Shown one piece after another: positions 53,623 to 63,100 of a DNA stretch of 64,000 bases. The notes beneath the pieces were generated by a model that was given only the letters and a program-made list of their open reading frames with translations, made no database searches and was not told the DNA's origin. Within the stretch, counting starts at the first letter, position 1. Every line of letters begins with the position of its first letter. Position numbers and translations under genes: made by a program. Source of the DNA: Candidatus Nitricoxidivorans perseverans (GTDB taxonomy: Bacteria > Pseudomonadota > Gammaproteobacteria > Burkholderiales > Rhodocyclaceae); contig CP107246.1 of NCBI GenBank assembly GCA_030246985.1, positions 1,676,282-1,740,281 of the forward strand. The letters are read 5' to 3'.

Positions 53623-54179
53623 AGCAGTTTCCTCACCGTTTCGACCACCTTGTCGACCGGCGCGCCGAGGTCGAGCACGGCGGCGAGCCCGCCATCGCGA
53701 TCAATCACATAGGTCTGCGAACTGTGGTCGACGGCATAGCCGCCGTCGACCCGCGGCGGCTGGCGGACATAGCCGGCGCCGTAGAGTTTCGCCACGGCGG
53801 CGATCTCCGCGGCGGTGCCGGTAAGGCCGATCATTTCGGGATGGAAATAGGCCGTGTATTCCCTCAGGCGTTCGGGCGTGTCGCGCTCGGGGTCGACGCT
53901 CACCATGATGAGCCTGACCCGGGCACGCTCGTCGGCGCTCAGGCGGTTCAGCGCCTGGGCGCCGTTGCCGAGAGAAGCCGGGCAGATGTCGGGGCAGTTC
54001 GTGTAGCCGAAATAGAGCAGCAGCACCTTGCCGCGCTGCGTTCTCGTGTCGAGCGGCCCGTCCGATGAACGGAGGACGAAATCGCCGCCGGGCGGCGCGC
54101 CGGAAGCGGGATGGGGGTCGGAACAGGCCGCGATCAGCGCGGCAACGGCCAACAGGACCAGACGAGTGAGGAATGCCAT
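53619..54179 (-). CDS. SCO1/SenC/PrrC-family copper chaperone
   Basis: 186 aa. A lipobox (LIAAC) suggests a lipoprotein. The copper site CPDIC (CxxxC) is in GYTNCPDICP, with the conserved DPERDTP loop and the metal-ligand His in the YAVDHSSQTYVID motif. It delivers Cu to the CuA or CuB site of respiratory oxidases. Operon partners: copper ATPase and TlpA-like thioredoxin. The short hairpin at 54198-54219 sits in its leader. Confidence 0.93.
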   Translation of the reverse strand: MAFLTRLVLLAVAALIAACSDPHPASGAPPGGDFVLRSSDGPLDTRTQRGKVLLLYFGYTNCPDICPASLGNGAQALNRLSADERARVRLIMVSVDPERDTPERLREYTAYFHPEMIGLTGTAAEIAAVAKLYGAGYVRQPPRVDGGYAVDHSSQTYVIDRDGGLAAVLDLGAPVDKVVETVRKLL

Positions 54180-54197
54180 TGGGGATGAAGCATAACA

Positions 54198-54219
54198 GCC
54201 GGCCAGGAAACCGGCCGGC
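54198..54219 (-). terminator. Hairpin in the leader between the small gene at 54244 and SCO1
   Basis: A 7-bp stem, GCCGGCC / GGCCGGC with loop AGGAAACC. It lies between the stop of the 60-aa gene and the SCO1 start. It may attenuate or separate expression of the first gene from the rest of the operon. Confidence 0.35.
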
Positions 54220-54243
54220 GCGGCGATCGGCGGGGCGTCTCCG

Positions 54244-54426
54244 TCAGAGCCGGTTGGCCGCGCGCATCAGCGCGCCGCGCAGGGCGATGGTGAGGCTGGA
54301 GCCCATGCCGATGCGCTGGGCCAGCGCCGGCAGGATGATGAGGGAGGCGAGCGCGAAACCCGCGCCCAGCAGCAGCGAGGACATCTCGACATCCTTGGCT
54401 TGGTGGTCCGTTTTCAGCTGGTTCAT
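54244..54426 (-). CDS. Small single-helix membrane protein, first gene of the copper operon
   Basis: 60 aa from an ATG with GGGAGAAAG ahead. One transmembrane helix, MSSLLLGAGFALASLIILPA near residues 15-36, and a short basic C-terminus. It is divergent from the OprC-like receptor and directly under the 43-bp palindrome region. Too short for assignment to a family; perhaps a small subunit of a membrane metal transport complex. Larger frames in the same place are shadows. Confidence 0.6.
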   Translation of the reverse strand: MNQLKTDHQAKDVEMSSLLLGAGFALASLIILPALAQRIGMGSSLTIALRGALMRAANRL

Positions 54427-54476
54427 GGCTTTCTCCCGAGGCTGTTGTCGCTTGGGTGGAATCCTATGCCAAACCC

Positions 54477-54519
54477 GGCGCCCCGCCCCTGCGACATGTT
54501 GTCGCAGGGGCGGGGCGCC
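54477..54519. promoter_or_regulatory. 43-bp perfect palindrome between copper operon and copper receptor
   Basis: Arms of 20 bp (GGCGCCCCGCCCCTGCGACA and its exact complement) flank TGT. The core, TGCGACATGTTGTCGCA, is a member of the recurring dyad family. It lies between divergent starts at 54426 and 54616, so it can control both. It may also form a cruciform or RNA hairpin. Confidence 0.65.
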
Positions 54520-54540
54520 ATGGATGGCCCGCCGTCCCCG

Positions 54541-54557
54541 TGCGGCAATATGTCGCA
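54541..54557. promoter_or_regulatory. Second TGCGGCA-ATA-TGTCGCA site upstream of the copper receptor
   Basis: A near-palindrome with one mismatch (G paired against T), same arms as the other dyads. It lies 59 nt before the receptor ATG, close to where a promoter would be, and 64 bp centre to centre from the large palindrome. Likely a second operator. Confidence 0.5.
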
Positions 54558-54615
54558 CCCGGCCATGCGCGGCGACGGCTAACATCCCGGCCTCGAAGAA
54601 CAAAGAGGAATCAGG

Positions 54616-56586
54616 ATGAAAACGTCCCGCCGCCCGCTCTGCCTCCTTCTGGCCGCCGCCTTCCCGGCCTTCGCCCAGGACACCGCCGTCACGTTCGGCG
54701 AGGTCGTCGTCACCGCGCCGCAGATGCGCGACCCGCTGGTGATCGCCAACAACCCCAAGGCGCCGCAGGTGCCCGTGCCCGCCAACGACGGCGCAAGCTT
54801 CCTCAAGAACATACCCGGCTTCAACGTCGTCCGGAAGGGCGGCACCGACGGCGACCCGGTGCTGCGCGGCCTGGCCGGCTCGCGGCTGCCCATCCTGCTC
54901 GACGGCGCCGAATTCCATGGCGGCTGCGGCATGCGCATGGACCCGCCGACCGCCTACGTCTTCCCGGAAGCCTTTGACCGCGTGGTCGTCATCAAGGGGC
55001 CGCAGACGGTGCGCTACGGCAACGGCAACCTGGCCGGCGTGGTCTCGTTCGAGCGCGACGCAAAGCCTTTCAAGGAGTCCGGCGCGCGCGCCTTCGGCAG
55101 CCTGATGGTCGGTTCCTGGGGGCGGCTCGACGGCGTGGTCGATGCCACGTTTGGCAACCCGAACGGTTATCTGCGCGCCAGCGGCACGCACTCCGAATCC
55201 GACGACTATGAGGACGGCAACGGCCGCAAGGTGCATTCGCTCTTCAAGCGCGACAGCCTCAACTTCCTGGGCGGATGGACACCCGACGCGAACACCCGCA
55301 TCGAGATTTCCGCCGCGAGGAGCGGGGCCGAGGCCGCCTACGCGGACCGCACGATGGACGGCGTCGTGTTCGACCGCGAAGGCTACGGCATCAAGTTCGA
55401 GAGGAAGCGCATCTCGGAGGTGCTGCGCAAGGTCGAGGCGCAATACAACGACAATTACATCGATCACGTGATGGACAACTACTCGCTGCGCACGAAAAGC
55501 GTGGCCAATTACATGTGGAACAACCCGGACCGCAAGACGAAAGGCCTGCGGGCGAGCGCCGAGATGAACGTGGGCAAGGCGGCGGTCCTGACGGTGGGCG
55601 CCGATTGGCAGAACAACCTCCACACTTTGCGCACCTTCAGCAACGCCGTCCTGGCCGGTATCGATACCGTCGCGCGCGGCAAGGATCTCGAGGCCACGAC
55701 GACGGGCGTCTTCGGCGAGCTGACCTACGCGTTGTCCGACGGGCGGCGCCTGCTCGCCGGCCTGCGCCACGATCGCTTTTCCGTCGACCGCTTCACCTGG
55801 AGCACCGGCGCCGCCAACGGCAGCGCGAAGGAAAGCCTGAACGGCGGCTTCCTGCGCTACGAGCATGACCTTTCCGGCCAGCCGGCCACCGCCTACATGG
55901 GCCTCGGCCGCGGAGAGCGGCCCATGGATCACTGGGAGGCGACCACCTACAACGGCCTGACGGCGGCGGGCAAGCTCAACCCGGAAACCAACACCCAGAT
56001 CGACGCGGGCCTGATCTGGAACGGCGAAAACCTGAACGGTTCGCTTTCGGCCTACTATTCGAAGATCGGCGACTACGTGCTGACCCGCAACAACAATACC
56101 TCGTCGAACGTCGACGCCACCCGCCACGGCCTCGAAGCCGACGTCGCCTGGCGCTTCGCCAAGCAATGGACGATGCGCGGCAGCTACGCCTATGTGCACG
56201 CCGACAACGACACCATGGGCGTCCCGCTCGCGCAAACCCCGCCGCACGAACTCAAGCTCGGCCTCGACTGGCAGGCCGGTTCCCTGACCCTGGGCGGACT
56301 GGCGCGCCTGGTCGGCGGGCAGGATCGCGTGCATATCGGCTACGGCAACGTCGTCGGGCAGGACCTCGGCGCCACGGGCGGCTTCGCGACGCTGGCGCTG
56401 AACGGCAGCTACCGGTTCGACAAGAAGACGCTCCTCTCCGTCGGGGTGGACAACGTCTTCGACCGCATTTACGCCGAACACATCAGCCGCACCGGCTCCA
56501 CCGCGATCTCCGGCTACACGACGGACATCCGCGTCAATGAGCCCGGCCGTTTCGTCTGGGTGAAGGCGAGCTTCGCGCTCGATTGA
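54616..56586 (+). CDS. TonB-dependent copper receptor (OprC/NosA-like)
   Basis: 656 aa. Signal peptide MKTSRRPLCLLLAAAFPAFA, TonB box GEVVVTAP, and the family-specific plug motif FHGGCGMRMDPPTAYVFPEA, followed by FDRVVVIKGPQTVRYGNGNLAGVVSFER. OprC/NosA receptors use the Cys-Met-rich plug loop to bind copper, and this loop is intact (C and both Mets). Barrel ends FVWVKASFALD. RBS AGAGGAATC. It is divergent from the copper operon and under the shared palindrome region. Confidence 0.88.
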   Translation: MKTSRRPLCLLLAAAFPAFAQDTAVTFGEVVVTAPQMRDPLVIANNPKAPQVPVPANDGASFLKNIPGFNVVRKGGTDGDPVLRGLAGSRLPILLDGAEFHGGCGMRMDPPTAYVFPEAFDRVVVIKGPQTVRYGNGNLAGVVSFERDAKPFKESGARAFGSLMVGSWGRLDGVVDATFGNPNGYLRASGTHSESDDYEDGNGRKVHSLFKRDSLNFLGGWTPDANTRIEISAARSGAEAAYADRTMDGVVFDREGYGIKFERKRISEVLRKVEAQYNDNYIDHVMDNYSLRTKSVANYMWNNPDRKTKGLRASAEMNVGKAAVLTVGADWQNNLHTLRTFSNAVLAGIDTVARGKDLEATTTGVFGELTYALSDGRRLLAGLRHDRFSVDRFTWSTGAANGSAKESLNGGFLRYEHDLSGQPATAYMGLGRGERPMDHWEATTYNGLTAAGKLNPETNTQIDAGLIWNGENLNGSLSAYYSKIGDYVLTRNNNTSSNVDATRHGLEADVAWRFAKQWTMRGSYAYVHADNDTMGVPLAQTPPHELKLGLDWQAGSLTLGGLARLVGGQDRVHIGYGNVVGQDLGATGGFATLALNGSYRFDKKTLLSVGVDNVFDRIYAEHISRTGSTAISGYTTDIRVNEPGRFVWVKASFALD

Positions 56587-56589
56587 ACC

Positions 56590-56608
56590 CCGCCCGGACG
56601 CCGGGCGG
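56590..56608 (+). terminator. Hairpin after the copper receptor
   Basis: An 8-bp stem, CCGCCCGG / CCGGGCGG around ACG, lies just after the receptor stop. A second stem follows at 56630-56645 (TGGCCC / GGGCCA with loop TTTC). Neither has a U run; both may slow or end transcription. Confidence 0.45.
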
Positions 56609-56706
56609 CTGAGCGAGGAATTCCGGTATTGGCCCTTTCGGGCCATTGGCCGAGGGTTGCAATGTGCAGATAATTCGAACTTGCCCACCATCCGGGGAAT
56701 TTCGCC

Positions 56707-57324
56707 ATGTCAGAATCCACCGGCAAAACCAGTCCCTTCGTCATCGCGGCATCCGTTGCGGTGGTCATCGCCAGCGTCGTGGCGATCGGCGCCATGACCG
56801 GGCTGCTGCCCGGTCGCGGCGCCGAAACCGGAGCTGAAGCGACAAGTACGCCCGCCGAATCCGGCAAGACGGCCGGCGAGGCCGCAACGTCATCCCAACC
56901 CGCCAGGCCGGCGCGCAAGACAGTCGAGCAAAAGCCCGTCGCGAAGGCGGCGGTCAAGGACGTTCCTAAAAGTAGTGCGCAGGCTCCGGTGTGCGGCGAC
57001 TGCGGCGCCATTACCGCCATCCGCACGGTCGAACAGGCCGGCGAAGGCAGCGGCCTGGGTGCGGTTGCCGGCGGCGTCGTGGGAGGGCTGCTGGGAAATC
57101 AGGTCGGCAAAGGCACCGGGAAGGATATCGCCACCATCGCCGGGGCGGTCGGCGGCGGCTATGCCGGCCACCAGATCGAGAAGAAGGTCAAAACCGCCAA
57201 GCGATACGAAATCACCGTCCGCATGGATGATGGCGGCAGCCGCACCATGGTGCAGGAAGCCGCGCCTGCCTTCGTCGTCGGCGACAAGGTAAGGATCGTC
57301 GACGGCGCATTGGTGCGCAATTAG
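56707..57324 (+). CDS. Glycine-zipper 2TM-domain (SlyB/Rick17-like) protein
   Basis: 205 aa. One N-terminal hydrophobic helix (FVIAASVAVVIASVVAIGAM), a disordered Ala/Pro/Lys linker, CGDCG near residue 97, and a glycine zipper (GLGAVAGGVVGGLLGNQVGKGTGKDIATIAGAVGGGYAGHQIE) in the middle. The C-terminal SH3-like strands (YEITVRMDDGGSRTM, GDKVRIVDG) complete the SlyB pattern. Likely an envelope-integrity or stress protein, not metal-specific. Separate transcription unit. Confidence 0.82.
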   Translation: MSESTGKTSPFVIAASVAVVIASVVAIGAMTGLLPGRGAETGAEATSTPAESGKTAGEAATSSQPARPARKTVEQKPVAKAAVKDVPKSSAQAPVCGDCGAITAIRTVEQAGEGSGLGAVAGGVVGGLLGNQVGKGTGKDIATIAGAVGGGYAGHQIEKKVKTAKRYEITVRMDDGGSRTMVQEAAPAFVVGDKVRIVDGALVRN

Positions 57325-57392
57325 CCGACGATCCGATGACGGCGGCTGTTCAATATCGCCGCTGATCCAGTTCCAGTTCCAGGGTCATCGAA

Positions 57393-57410
57393 GATTACAG
57401 AAATGTAATC
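57393..57410. promoter_or_regulatory. GATTACA-GAAA-TGTAATC dyad upstream of RND efflux operon
   Basis: Perfect 7-bp arms. TTACA-N4-TGTAA-type boxes are bound by CopR/CusR/CzcR-like response regulators in proteobacteria (family knowledge). Its place about 37 nt before the first ATG suggests metal-induced control of the efflux genes. Confidence 0.6.
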
Positions 57411-57446
57411 CGGGCGTCAGCTTGCGGTGGGGAAGGGCTTTGCAGA

Positions 57447-58682
57447 ATGCTCGTCATGCTTCGCCGCATGAACCCCGCCATGAAACCCTTTCGATTCGTC
57501 CTTGCGTTTGCCTTGCTGTATGCCGGTGCCGCGTTCGCTGCCGACACGCCGGCAGCGAACGGCCTGGCGCGGGCACTCGAACAGGCTTGGCGCCTGCATC
57601 CGCAGGCCGCGGCCCTGGATGCCCGCGACGCCGAGGCGCGCGCGACACGCGACATCGCCGCCGGCCTGGCGCCGGAGCCGGGTTCGGTCAGCATCGGCGG
57701 CCGCAACGACCGGCTCAATCGCAACCTGGGCAAGCAGGAATATGAAATCGAGCTGGCGGCGCCCTTGTGGCTGCCGGGGCAAAAGGCGGCGCGCGAAGCC
57801 GAAGCGGTAAGCCGCATCGATGAAGCGAGCGCAAGGCGCGCCGCCTTGCGCTCGGAGCTGGCCGGCGAGCTCCGCGAGGCATGGTGGTCGCTGGCCGCGG
57901 CGCGCAATGCCAAGGCTCTGGCAGCCCGTCGCCTCGATACCGCTCGGCTGCTTGCGGCCGATGTTCGGCGCCGGCACGAGGTCGGCGAGCTGTCCCGCAT
58001 CGACGCCAATCTGGCGCGGAGCGAAGTGCACGCGGCCGGCGCCGAACTGATCGAGACCGAGGCGACTCTGCTCCAGGCGGAACAAGCCTTGCGCACACTG
58101 ACCGGCACGGCTGCGCCGCAGGATATGGGCGAAGAAGCACCGGCGACGCCCGAAACACATCCCTTGCTCACGGCCGCGGCCGCGACCGCGCGCGCCGCCC
58201 GCGCCAGGGTAGCGGTCGCCAACGAATCGCGGCGTGCCGCGCCGGAACTGGCGCTGCGCGTGGTGCGCGAGCGCGGCGACTTCGCCGAGCCCTACGCCAA
58301 CACGATCGGCATACGGCTGAAGATTCCGTTCTCTTCGGACGCGCGGGTGCGCAGGGAAAGCTCGGCGGCCCAAGCCGACGCCGACCGGGCCGACGCCGAA
58401 ATGCTGCGCGCCCAGACCCGCGTCCGGCTCGAAGCGGAGCGCGCGCGGAGCGCCCTGCAATCCGCGGAACGCCAGTTGGCGATGGCGCAGGAGCGCCTCG
58501 CGCTTTCTGCCGAGAATTTGCGTCTGAGCGAAAAGGCTTTCTCGCTCGGCGAATCCGACCTGGCGACGCTGCTGCGCATCCGCGCCGCCGCCTTCGACGC
58601 CGAGGCCTTCCTCGACCGCCAGCGCGTCGCCCGCGCCGCGGCGGTCTCGCGCGCCAATCAAGCCATGGGGGTATTGCCTTGA
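57447..58682 (+). CDS. Outer-membrane efflux protein, CzcC/CusC (TolC) family
   Basis: 411 aa from the first ATG; Met12 at 57480 (MKPFRFVLAFALLYAGAAFA) is an alternative that gives a cleaner signal peptide. Long helical coiled-coil repeats (about residues 30-400) with two TolC-type halves (AAGLAPEPGSVSIGGRNDRLN, AAELIETEATLLQAEQALRTL, AENLRLSEKAFSLGESDLATLL). It is first in the RND operon and overlaps the next start (TTGA). It forms the trimeric outer-membrane channel of the tripartite pump. Confidence 0.85.
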   Translation: MLVMLRRMNPAMKPFRFVLAFALLYAGAAFAADTPAANGLARALEQAWRLHPQAAALDARDAEARATRDIAAGLAPEPGSVSIGGRNDRLNRNLGKQEYEIELAAPLWLPGQKAAREAEAVSRIDEASARRAALRSELAGELREAWWSLAAARNAKALAARRLDTARLLAADVRRRHEVGELSRIDANLARSEVHAAGAELIETEATLLQAEQALRTLTGTAAPQDMGEEAPATPETHPLLTAAAATARAARARVAVANESRRAAPELALRVVRERGDFAEPYANTIGIRLKIPFSSDARVRRESSAAQADADRADAEMLRAQTRVRLEAERARSALQSAERQLAMAQERLALSAENLRLSEKAFSLGESDLATLLRIRAAAFDAEAFLDRQRVARAAAVSRANQAMGVLP

Positions 58683-60160
58683 AACTGCCAATCGCCATCG
58701 TACTTCTGTTCGCCTCGCCCGCCGCCTTCGGCCACGGCGGCGAGGACCACGGCGCGCCGCCGCCGGCCGTCAGCCAGGACGTCGCGCCGCGGGCGGCGGC
58801 GGCCACCGAGGATTTCGAGGTGGTGGCCGCCCTCGAAGGCAAGCACCTGGTGGTGTATGTCGATCGCTTTGCCAGCAACGAGCCGATCGCCAAGGCCAAG
58901 GTCGAGGTCGAGGGCGCCGGCCTGAATGGGCTCGCCGCCGAGGCCGCGCCGGGCGCCTACGTCATGAACCTGGCCGCGCCCATGCCGCCGGCCAAGCATG
59001 CGCTGACCATCGGCATCGAAGCCGCCGACAGCGCCGACCTGTTGTCGGCCACGCTGGGCGTCGCGCCGCCGCGCCGGTCTGCCGCCCCCCTGCCATGGTG
59101 GAAACGATGGCTTGCACGGGAAAAGCCCGCCTCGTCATCCATCGCGCCGCTCGCCACCGGACCCCAACGCCTGGCCGACGGCAGCCTGTTCGTACCCAAG
59201 CCGGTGCAGCGCCAACTGGGTCTGCGCACCCGGCCGGCGCGCATCGGCGATCTCGCCGCGACGGTCGAACTCAACGGCAAGGTCGTCCCCGATCCCGACA
59301 GCGGCGGCCGCGTCCAGGCGACGTTCGCCGGCATCGTCATGCCCGGCCCCAAGGGCATGCCGCTGCCGGGACGCAAGGTCGCCAAGGGCGAAGTGCTGGC
59401 CTGGCTGCGCCCGGTGGCCGGCGCCATCGAGCGCGGCAACCAGCGGGCGCAACTGGCCGAACTGGAGGCGCAACTGGCGATCGCCGACGGGCGCGCGAAG
59501 CGGCTGGAGCAGCTCGAGGGCGCAGTGCCGCAAAAGGAAATCGAGGCGGCGCGGATCGAGTACGGCGCGCTGCAAAAGCGCCGCGCCTATGTGGCCGCCA
59601 GCATCGACAGCGCCGAGCCGCTACGGGCGCCGGCGGCGGGCGTGATCAGCGCCTCGCACCATCTGGTGGCCGGGCAGATGGTCGACGCCAGGGAAGTCCT
59701 GTTCGAGATCGTCGATCCGACGCGCCTGGCGGTGGAGGCGCTGGCCTACGACGCCGGCATCGGCGCGACGCTGGTGGCGGCGAGCGCGGTGACGGACCAG
59801 TACGCGCTGGACCTCAGGTTCGTCGGCAGCGGCCGGCAGTTGCGCGAGCAGGCCTTGCCCTTGCTGTTCCGCGTCGCCACGGTCAACTCGATGGTCGCCG
59901 TCGGCCAGCCGGTCAAGGTGATCGTGCGCACCGCCTACGAGGTCAAGGGCGCGGCGGTGCCGCGCGCGGCGCTGACCAAGGTCGGCGCCGGCCAGGGCTA
60001 CGATGGGGCGGTCTGGGTGCATGCCGAGGCCGAGCGTTTCGTCGCCCGCCGCGTGCGCTCGCAGTCGCTGGACGGCAACAACGTCGCCATCGTCGACGGC
60101 CTGCACGAGGGCGACCGGGTGGTCGTCGAGGGTGCCGGCCTACTCTCGCAAGTCCGCTGA
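58679..60160 (+). CDS. RND efflux membrane-fusion (adaptor) protein, CzcB/CusB family
   Basis: 493 aa, using TTG (TTGA overlap with the CzcC-like stop). Larger upstream frames are shadows. It starts with a signal peptide (LKLPIAIVLLFASPAAFGHGG) and a His-rich segment. An N-terminal extra domain (about 40-150) sits before the usual barrel-sandwich, helical hairpin and beta-barrel domains (VQATFAGIVMPGPKGMPLPG, EVLFEIVDPTRLAVEALAYD, GLHEGDRVVVEGAGLL). Periplasmic adaptor of the pump. Confidence 0.85.
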   Translation: MKLPIAIVLLFASPAAFGHGGEDHGAPPPAVSQDVAPRAAAATEDFEVVAALEGKHLVVYVDRFASNEPIAKAKVEVEGAGLNGLAAEAAPGAYVMNLAAPMPPAKHALTIGIEAADSADLLSATLGVAPPRRSAAPLPWWKRWLAREKPASSSIAPLATGPQRLADGSLFVPKPVQRQLGLRTRPARIGDLAATVELNGKVVPDPDSGGRVQATFAGIVMPGPKGMPLPGRKVAKGEVLAWLRPVAGAIERGNQRAQLAELEAQLAIADGRAKRLEQLEGAVPQKEIEAARIEYGALQKRRAYVAASIDSAEPLRAPAAGVISASHHLVAGQMVDAREVLFEIVDPTRLAVEALAYDAGIGATLVAASAVTDQYALDLRFVGSGRQLREQALPLLFRVATVNSMVAVGQPVKVIVRTAYEVKGAAVPRAALTKVGAGQGYDGAVWVHAEAERFVARRVRSQSLDGNNVAIVDGLHEGDRVVVEGAGLLSQVR

Positions 60161-60161
60161 T

Positions 60162-63100
60162 ATGTTCGACTTCATCATCCACGCCGCCCTCAAGCAGCGG
60201 CTCATCGTCCTCGGCGTCTCGCTGCTGCTGATCGTCTATGGCGCGCTCACCCTGCGGCAGATGCCGGTCGACGTCTTTCCCGACCTCAACAAGCCCACGG
60301 TGACGCTGATGACCGAGGCCGGCGGCATGGCGCCGGAGGAGGTCGAGCAACTGGTGAGCTTTCCCATCGAATCGGGCATGAACGGCATGCCGGGCGTGAC
60401 GCGCGTGCGCTCGGTGTCGGGCATCGGCCTGTCTATCATTTACGTCGAGTTTGAATGGGGCACCGACATCTACCGCAACCGGCAGCAGATCGCCGAACGC
60501 CTGAACCTGGTGCGCGAACAGTTGCCGCCGGGCATCGTGCCCCAGCTCGGCCCGATCGCCTCGATCATGGGCGAGATCCTGTTGATCGCCATCCCGGCCG
60601 ACCCGGACAAGGTCAGCCCGATGGCGGTGCGCGAGTATGCCGACTGGGTGATGCGGCCGCGTTTGCTGACCATCCCCGGCGTCGCCCAGGTGATCGCCAT
60701 CGGCGGCGAGGTGCGCCAGTACCGCGTCGAGTTGAAGCCTGCCCAACTGCAGGCGCTGGGCGTCGAGCGCGAAAAGCTCGAAGCGGCGCTGCGCGACTTC
60801 GGCGCCAACACCAGCGGCGGCTTTCTCGAAGCCCAGGGCCGCGAATGGCTGATCCGCCAGATCGGCCGCAGCTCGCGACTCGAGGACTTGCAGAACCTGG
60901 TGGTGAGCGTGCGCAGTGGACCCAATGACGGCCAGCCGATCCTGCTCAGGCAGTTGGCCGACGTGAAGCTGGCGCCGGCCATCAAGCGCGGCGACGGCAG
61001 TTACAAGGCGAAGCCGGCGGTGATCCTCTCGGTGCAGAAGCAGCCGTCCGCCGACAGCGTGACCCTGACCCGCGAGGTGGAGAAGGCCATCGCCGAACTG
61101 GGCAAGAGCCTGCCGGCCGGCGTCGCGGCGCCCAGTTTCCTGTTCAAGCAGGCCGACTTCATCGAGCATTCGGTGACCAACGTCGAGGAAGCGCTGCGCG
61201 ACGGCGCGATCCTCGTGGCGGTGATCCTGTTCCTCTTCCTGTTGAACGTGCGCACCACGCTCATTTCGCTTATGGCGATTCCGGTATCGCTCCTGGCGAC
61301 CGCGCTGGTGTTCCATTACTTCGGACTGTCGATCAACACCATGACGCTGGGCGGCCTGGCCATCGCCATCGGAGAACTGGTGGACGACGCCGTGGTCGGG
61401 GTGGAAAACGTGCTGCGGCGCTTGAAGCTCAACCGCGCCGAGGCTGCGCCGCGGCCGGTCGCCGAGGTCATCGCCGCCGCCACGCTCGAAGTGCGCTCGG
61501 CCATCGTCTATGCGACCGCGATCATCGTACTGGTGTTCGTGCCCCTGTTCGTGCTGCCCGGCATCGAGGGGCGCCTGTTCACGCCGCTGGGGGTGGCCTA
61601 CATCGTCTCGATCCTCGCCAGCATGGTCGTGTCGGTGACCCTCACCCCGGTGATGGCCTACTACCTGCTGCCGCACATGAAGCAACTGCATGCCGGCGAC
61701 AGCCCGCTGGTGACCTGGCTCAAGCGCTGGGACGCGAAGCTGCTGCACTGGTCCTTCGGCCGTGCGCGCACCCTGCTGGCGGTCGCGCTGGCGCTGGTGG
61801 TCGTCGTCGCGGCGAGCGTGCCCTTCTTCCCGCGCTCTTTCCTGCCGCCCTTCAACGAAGGCACGCTGACGGTCAATGTGCTGCTCAACCCCGGCACGTC
61901 GCTGACCGAATCCAACCGCATCGGCACGCTGGCCGAGCAACTGGTGGCCCAAGTGCCCGAAGTCATCCAGACGGGGCGCCGCACCGGCCGCGCCGAACTC
62001 GACGAACATGCCGAGGGTGTGCATTACACCGAGATGGAGGTGGACCTCAAGGCCTCCGCGCGCAGCCGCGACGAGATCATCGCCGATATCCGCGGCCGCC
62101 TGGCCGCCCTGCCGGCGGTGACCAGCGTCGGCCAGCCGATCTCGCACCGCCTCGACCACCTGCTCTCCGGCGTGCGCGCCCAGATCGCCCTGAAGGTCTA
62201 CGGCGACGACCTCGACACGCTGCGCGGGCTGGCCGCCGACCTGCGCGACCGCTTGGGGCGGATTCCCGGCGTCACCGACTTGCAGGTCGAGAAGCAGGTG
62301 CTGATCCCGCAGGTGAAGATCCGCCTCGACTACGAGCAGGCGGCGCGCTACGGCGTCGCCCCCGGCGCGCTGCTGCGCAGCCTAGAACAGATGATCGAGG
62401 GCGAACGCATCACCCAAGTCATCGAAGGAGGGGACGCAGGTTCGCGCCGCTTCGATCTGCTGTTGCGCCTGCCGGAAAGCGGACGCGGCCCGCAGGCGCT
62501 GGCCGACCTGCTGATCGAGACGCCGGGCGGCCATGTGCCACTGTCGAAGATCGCCAGCGTCGAGGAGTCCGACGGCCCCAACCAGGTCAGCCGCGAGAAC
62601 TCGCGCCGCCGCATCGTGCTCTCGGCGAATGTTGACAACAGCGCCGCCGGCCGCGACATGTCGCAGGTGATCGCCGCCATCCGCGCCGAGCTGGCCACCC
62701 GGCCCCTGCCCGAGGGCTACTTCACCGCGCTGGAGGGCCAGTTCCAGGCGCAGGAGCAGGCCTCGCGCCTCATCGCGCTGCTCGCCGCCGCGTCGCTGAC
62801 CATGATTTTCATGGTGCTCTACAGCCGCTACCGCTCGATGGCGCTGACCCTCATCATCATGGGCAACATCCCGCTGGCCCTGGTCGGCAGTGTGATCGCG
62901 CTATGGATTTCCGGTCAGCCCCTGTCGGTCGCCGCCCTGGTCGGCTTCATCACCCTGACCGGCATCGCCACGCGCAACGGCATCCTGAAGATCAGCCACT
63001 ACATCAACCTGTGCGCCTTCGAGAATGAAACTTTCGGCCGGCACATGATCGTGCGCGGCTCGCTGGAGCGCCTGACGCCCGTGCTGATGACCGCGCTGGT

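Noticed and set aside
60003-60161. Longer start for the RND transporter
   Set aside because: The additional residues overlap the adaptor gene in another frame. MFDFIIHAALKQRL at 60162 is the normal N-terminus of this family.
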